NCBI GenBank assembly: GCA_041738135.1
Contig: JBGSQK010000033.1
Location: forward strand, 1-15,214
Origin: JAGOMX01 sp041738135
GTDB taxonomy: Bacteria > Pseudomonadota > Alphaproteobacteria > JAGOMX01
Length of the DNA: 15,214 bases
Reading direction: 5' to 3'
Part shown: positions 15,068 to 15,214 of the stretch, one piece after another
How positions within the stretch are numbered: the stretch's first letter is position 1
Layout: every line of letters starts with the position of its first letter
Position numbers and translations under genes: made by a program
Notes under the pieces: model-generated
The model's input: only the letters and a program-made list of their open reading frames with translations
The model's database searches: none
What the model was told of the DNA's origin: nothing

Positions 15068-15096
15068 ATAATAACGCGTTCCTTGGTAAGCGTCAA
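15068..15096 (-). promoter_or_regulatory. Leftward promoter with 17-bp spacer
   Basis: On the minus strand TTGACG (15096-15091), exactly 17 nt, then TATTAT (15073-15068). Each box matches the sigma-70 consensus at 5 of 6 positions. The expected start is near 15061, directly before the terminator hairpin. It could feed the subtilase gene, about 300 bp downstream, through an attenuator, or make a very short RNA. Confidence 0.55.
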
Positions 15097-15138
15097 TTTA
15101 ACCCCATCTTTTTTTAGCTTTTAAAATAGTCCAGACTG

Positions 15139-15167
15139 TCCTCCGTATTTTCAACTCATTCGGAGGA
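15139..15167 (+). promoter_or_regulatory. Hairpin sequestering a Shine-Dalgarno
   Basis: TCCTCCG (15139-15145) is the exact complement of CGGAGGA (15161-15167), with a 15-nt loop. The right arm is the ribosome site of the ATG at 15172, so translation would be low unless the stem opens. Confidence 0.5.
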
Positions 15168-15171
15168 TGTT

Positions 15172-15214
15172 ATGAGGCCAAGACTGTTTGTTACAAACCT
15201 GGTGTGTCGTGAAA
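15172..15214 (+). CDS. 5' end of a rightward gene, cut by window edge
   Basis: ATG at 15172 follows GGAGG by 5 nt and reads MRPRLFVTNLVCRE before the window ends. With only 14 residues no family can be named. The strong ribosome site and the sequestering hairpin argue for a real start. A transposase is conceivable given the context but unsupported. Confidence 0.45.
   Translation, partial: MRPRLFVTNLVCRE

Larger units (their letters stand above)
14756..15171. other. Regulatory region between subtilase gene and right-edge gene
   Basis: About 415 bp without an internal gene. From left to right it holds a leftward promoter candidate near the subtilase (TTGAAT 14841-14836, 17-nt gap, TATATA 14818-14813) overlapped by the 16-bp perfect palindrome ACATTATATATAATGT (14807-14822). 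Next come repeat copy 2 (14871-14930), a leftward terminator, a second leftward promoter, and the hairpin covering the ribosome site of the gene at 15172. Confidence 0.55.

Noticed and set aside
1..15214. CRISPR arrays, tRNA or rRNA genes
   Set aside because: No regularly spaced direct repeats, cloverleaf-type segments or rRNA-like sequence were seen.

Overview
The window is AT-rich bacterial DNA with one strikingly GC-rich block at about 9495-10934. Protein content (signal peptides, POT transporter, P1B copper ATPase, DUF3309, Host_attach, DUF2254, HipA/HipB) indicates a proteobacterium. The low-GC background, decaying genes and secreted peptidases would suit a host-associated gamma- or alphaproteobacterium (Legionellales- or Holosporales-like), but the sequence does not settle the genus. 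No tRNA, rRNA or CRISPR array was seen.

Left part (1-4731). A leftward gene, cut by the window edge, encodes a secreted protein with a C-terminal NlpC/P60-like cysteine peptidase fold. A rightward copper module follows: a small exported protein with about 22% methionine, then a 711-residue Cu(+)-type P1B ATPase.

Middle (4732-9442). A POT-family peptide transporter is split by one extra base in a T6 run. Next come a LuxR-type HTH scrap, a complete 50-residue DUF3309 membrane protein with its own terminator, a leftward DUF2254 membrane protein, and a Host_attach (baeRF-like) protein.

Foreign block and mobile element (9495-11275). The GC-rich block carries a voltage-gated-type ion channel with an unusual selectivity filter. 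Facing it is a frameshifted C-terminal fragment of a second DUF2254 gene. The fragment ends exactly at a 38-bp Tn3-type inverted repeat. Two such repeats, 10935-10972 and 11238-11275, face each other and enclose a 341-bp element without a transposase: a Tn3-derived miniature element.

Right part (11276-15214). A truncated leftward ORF abuts the element. A toxin-antitoxin-type pair follows in reversed order (hipA then an overlapping hipB), preceded by three near-identical operator-like sites centred exactly 40 bp apart. A leftward, membrane-anchored subtilisin-like protease follows. Upstream of the protease is a strong leftward promoter immediately followed by an intrinsic terminator, which suggests an attenuator or a very short RNA. 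The last bases begin a rightward gene whose ribosome site is sequestered in a hairpin.

Two related, same-orientation repeats at about 4828-4902 and 14871-14930 look like old insertion-sequence ends and bracket the accessory genes. Overall this reads as a patchwork accessory region: metal resistance, envelope proteins, a hip module, a foreign GC-rich insert and several decaying genes.
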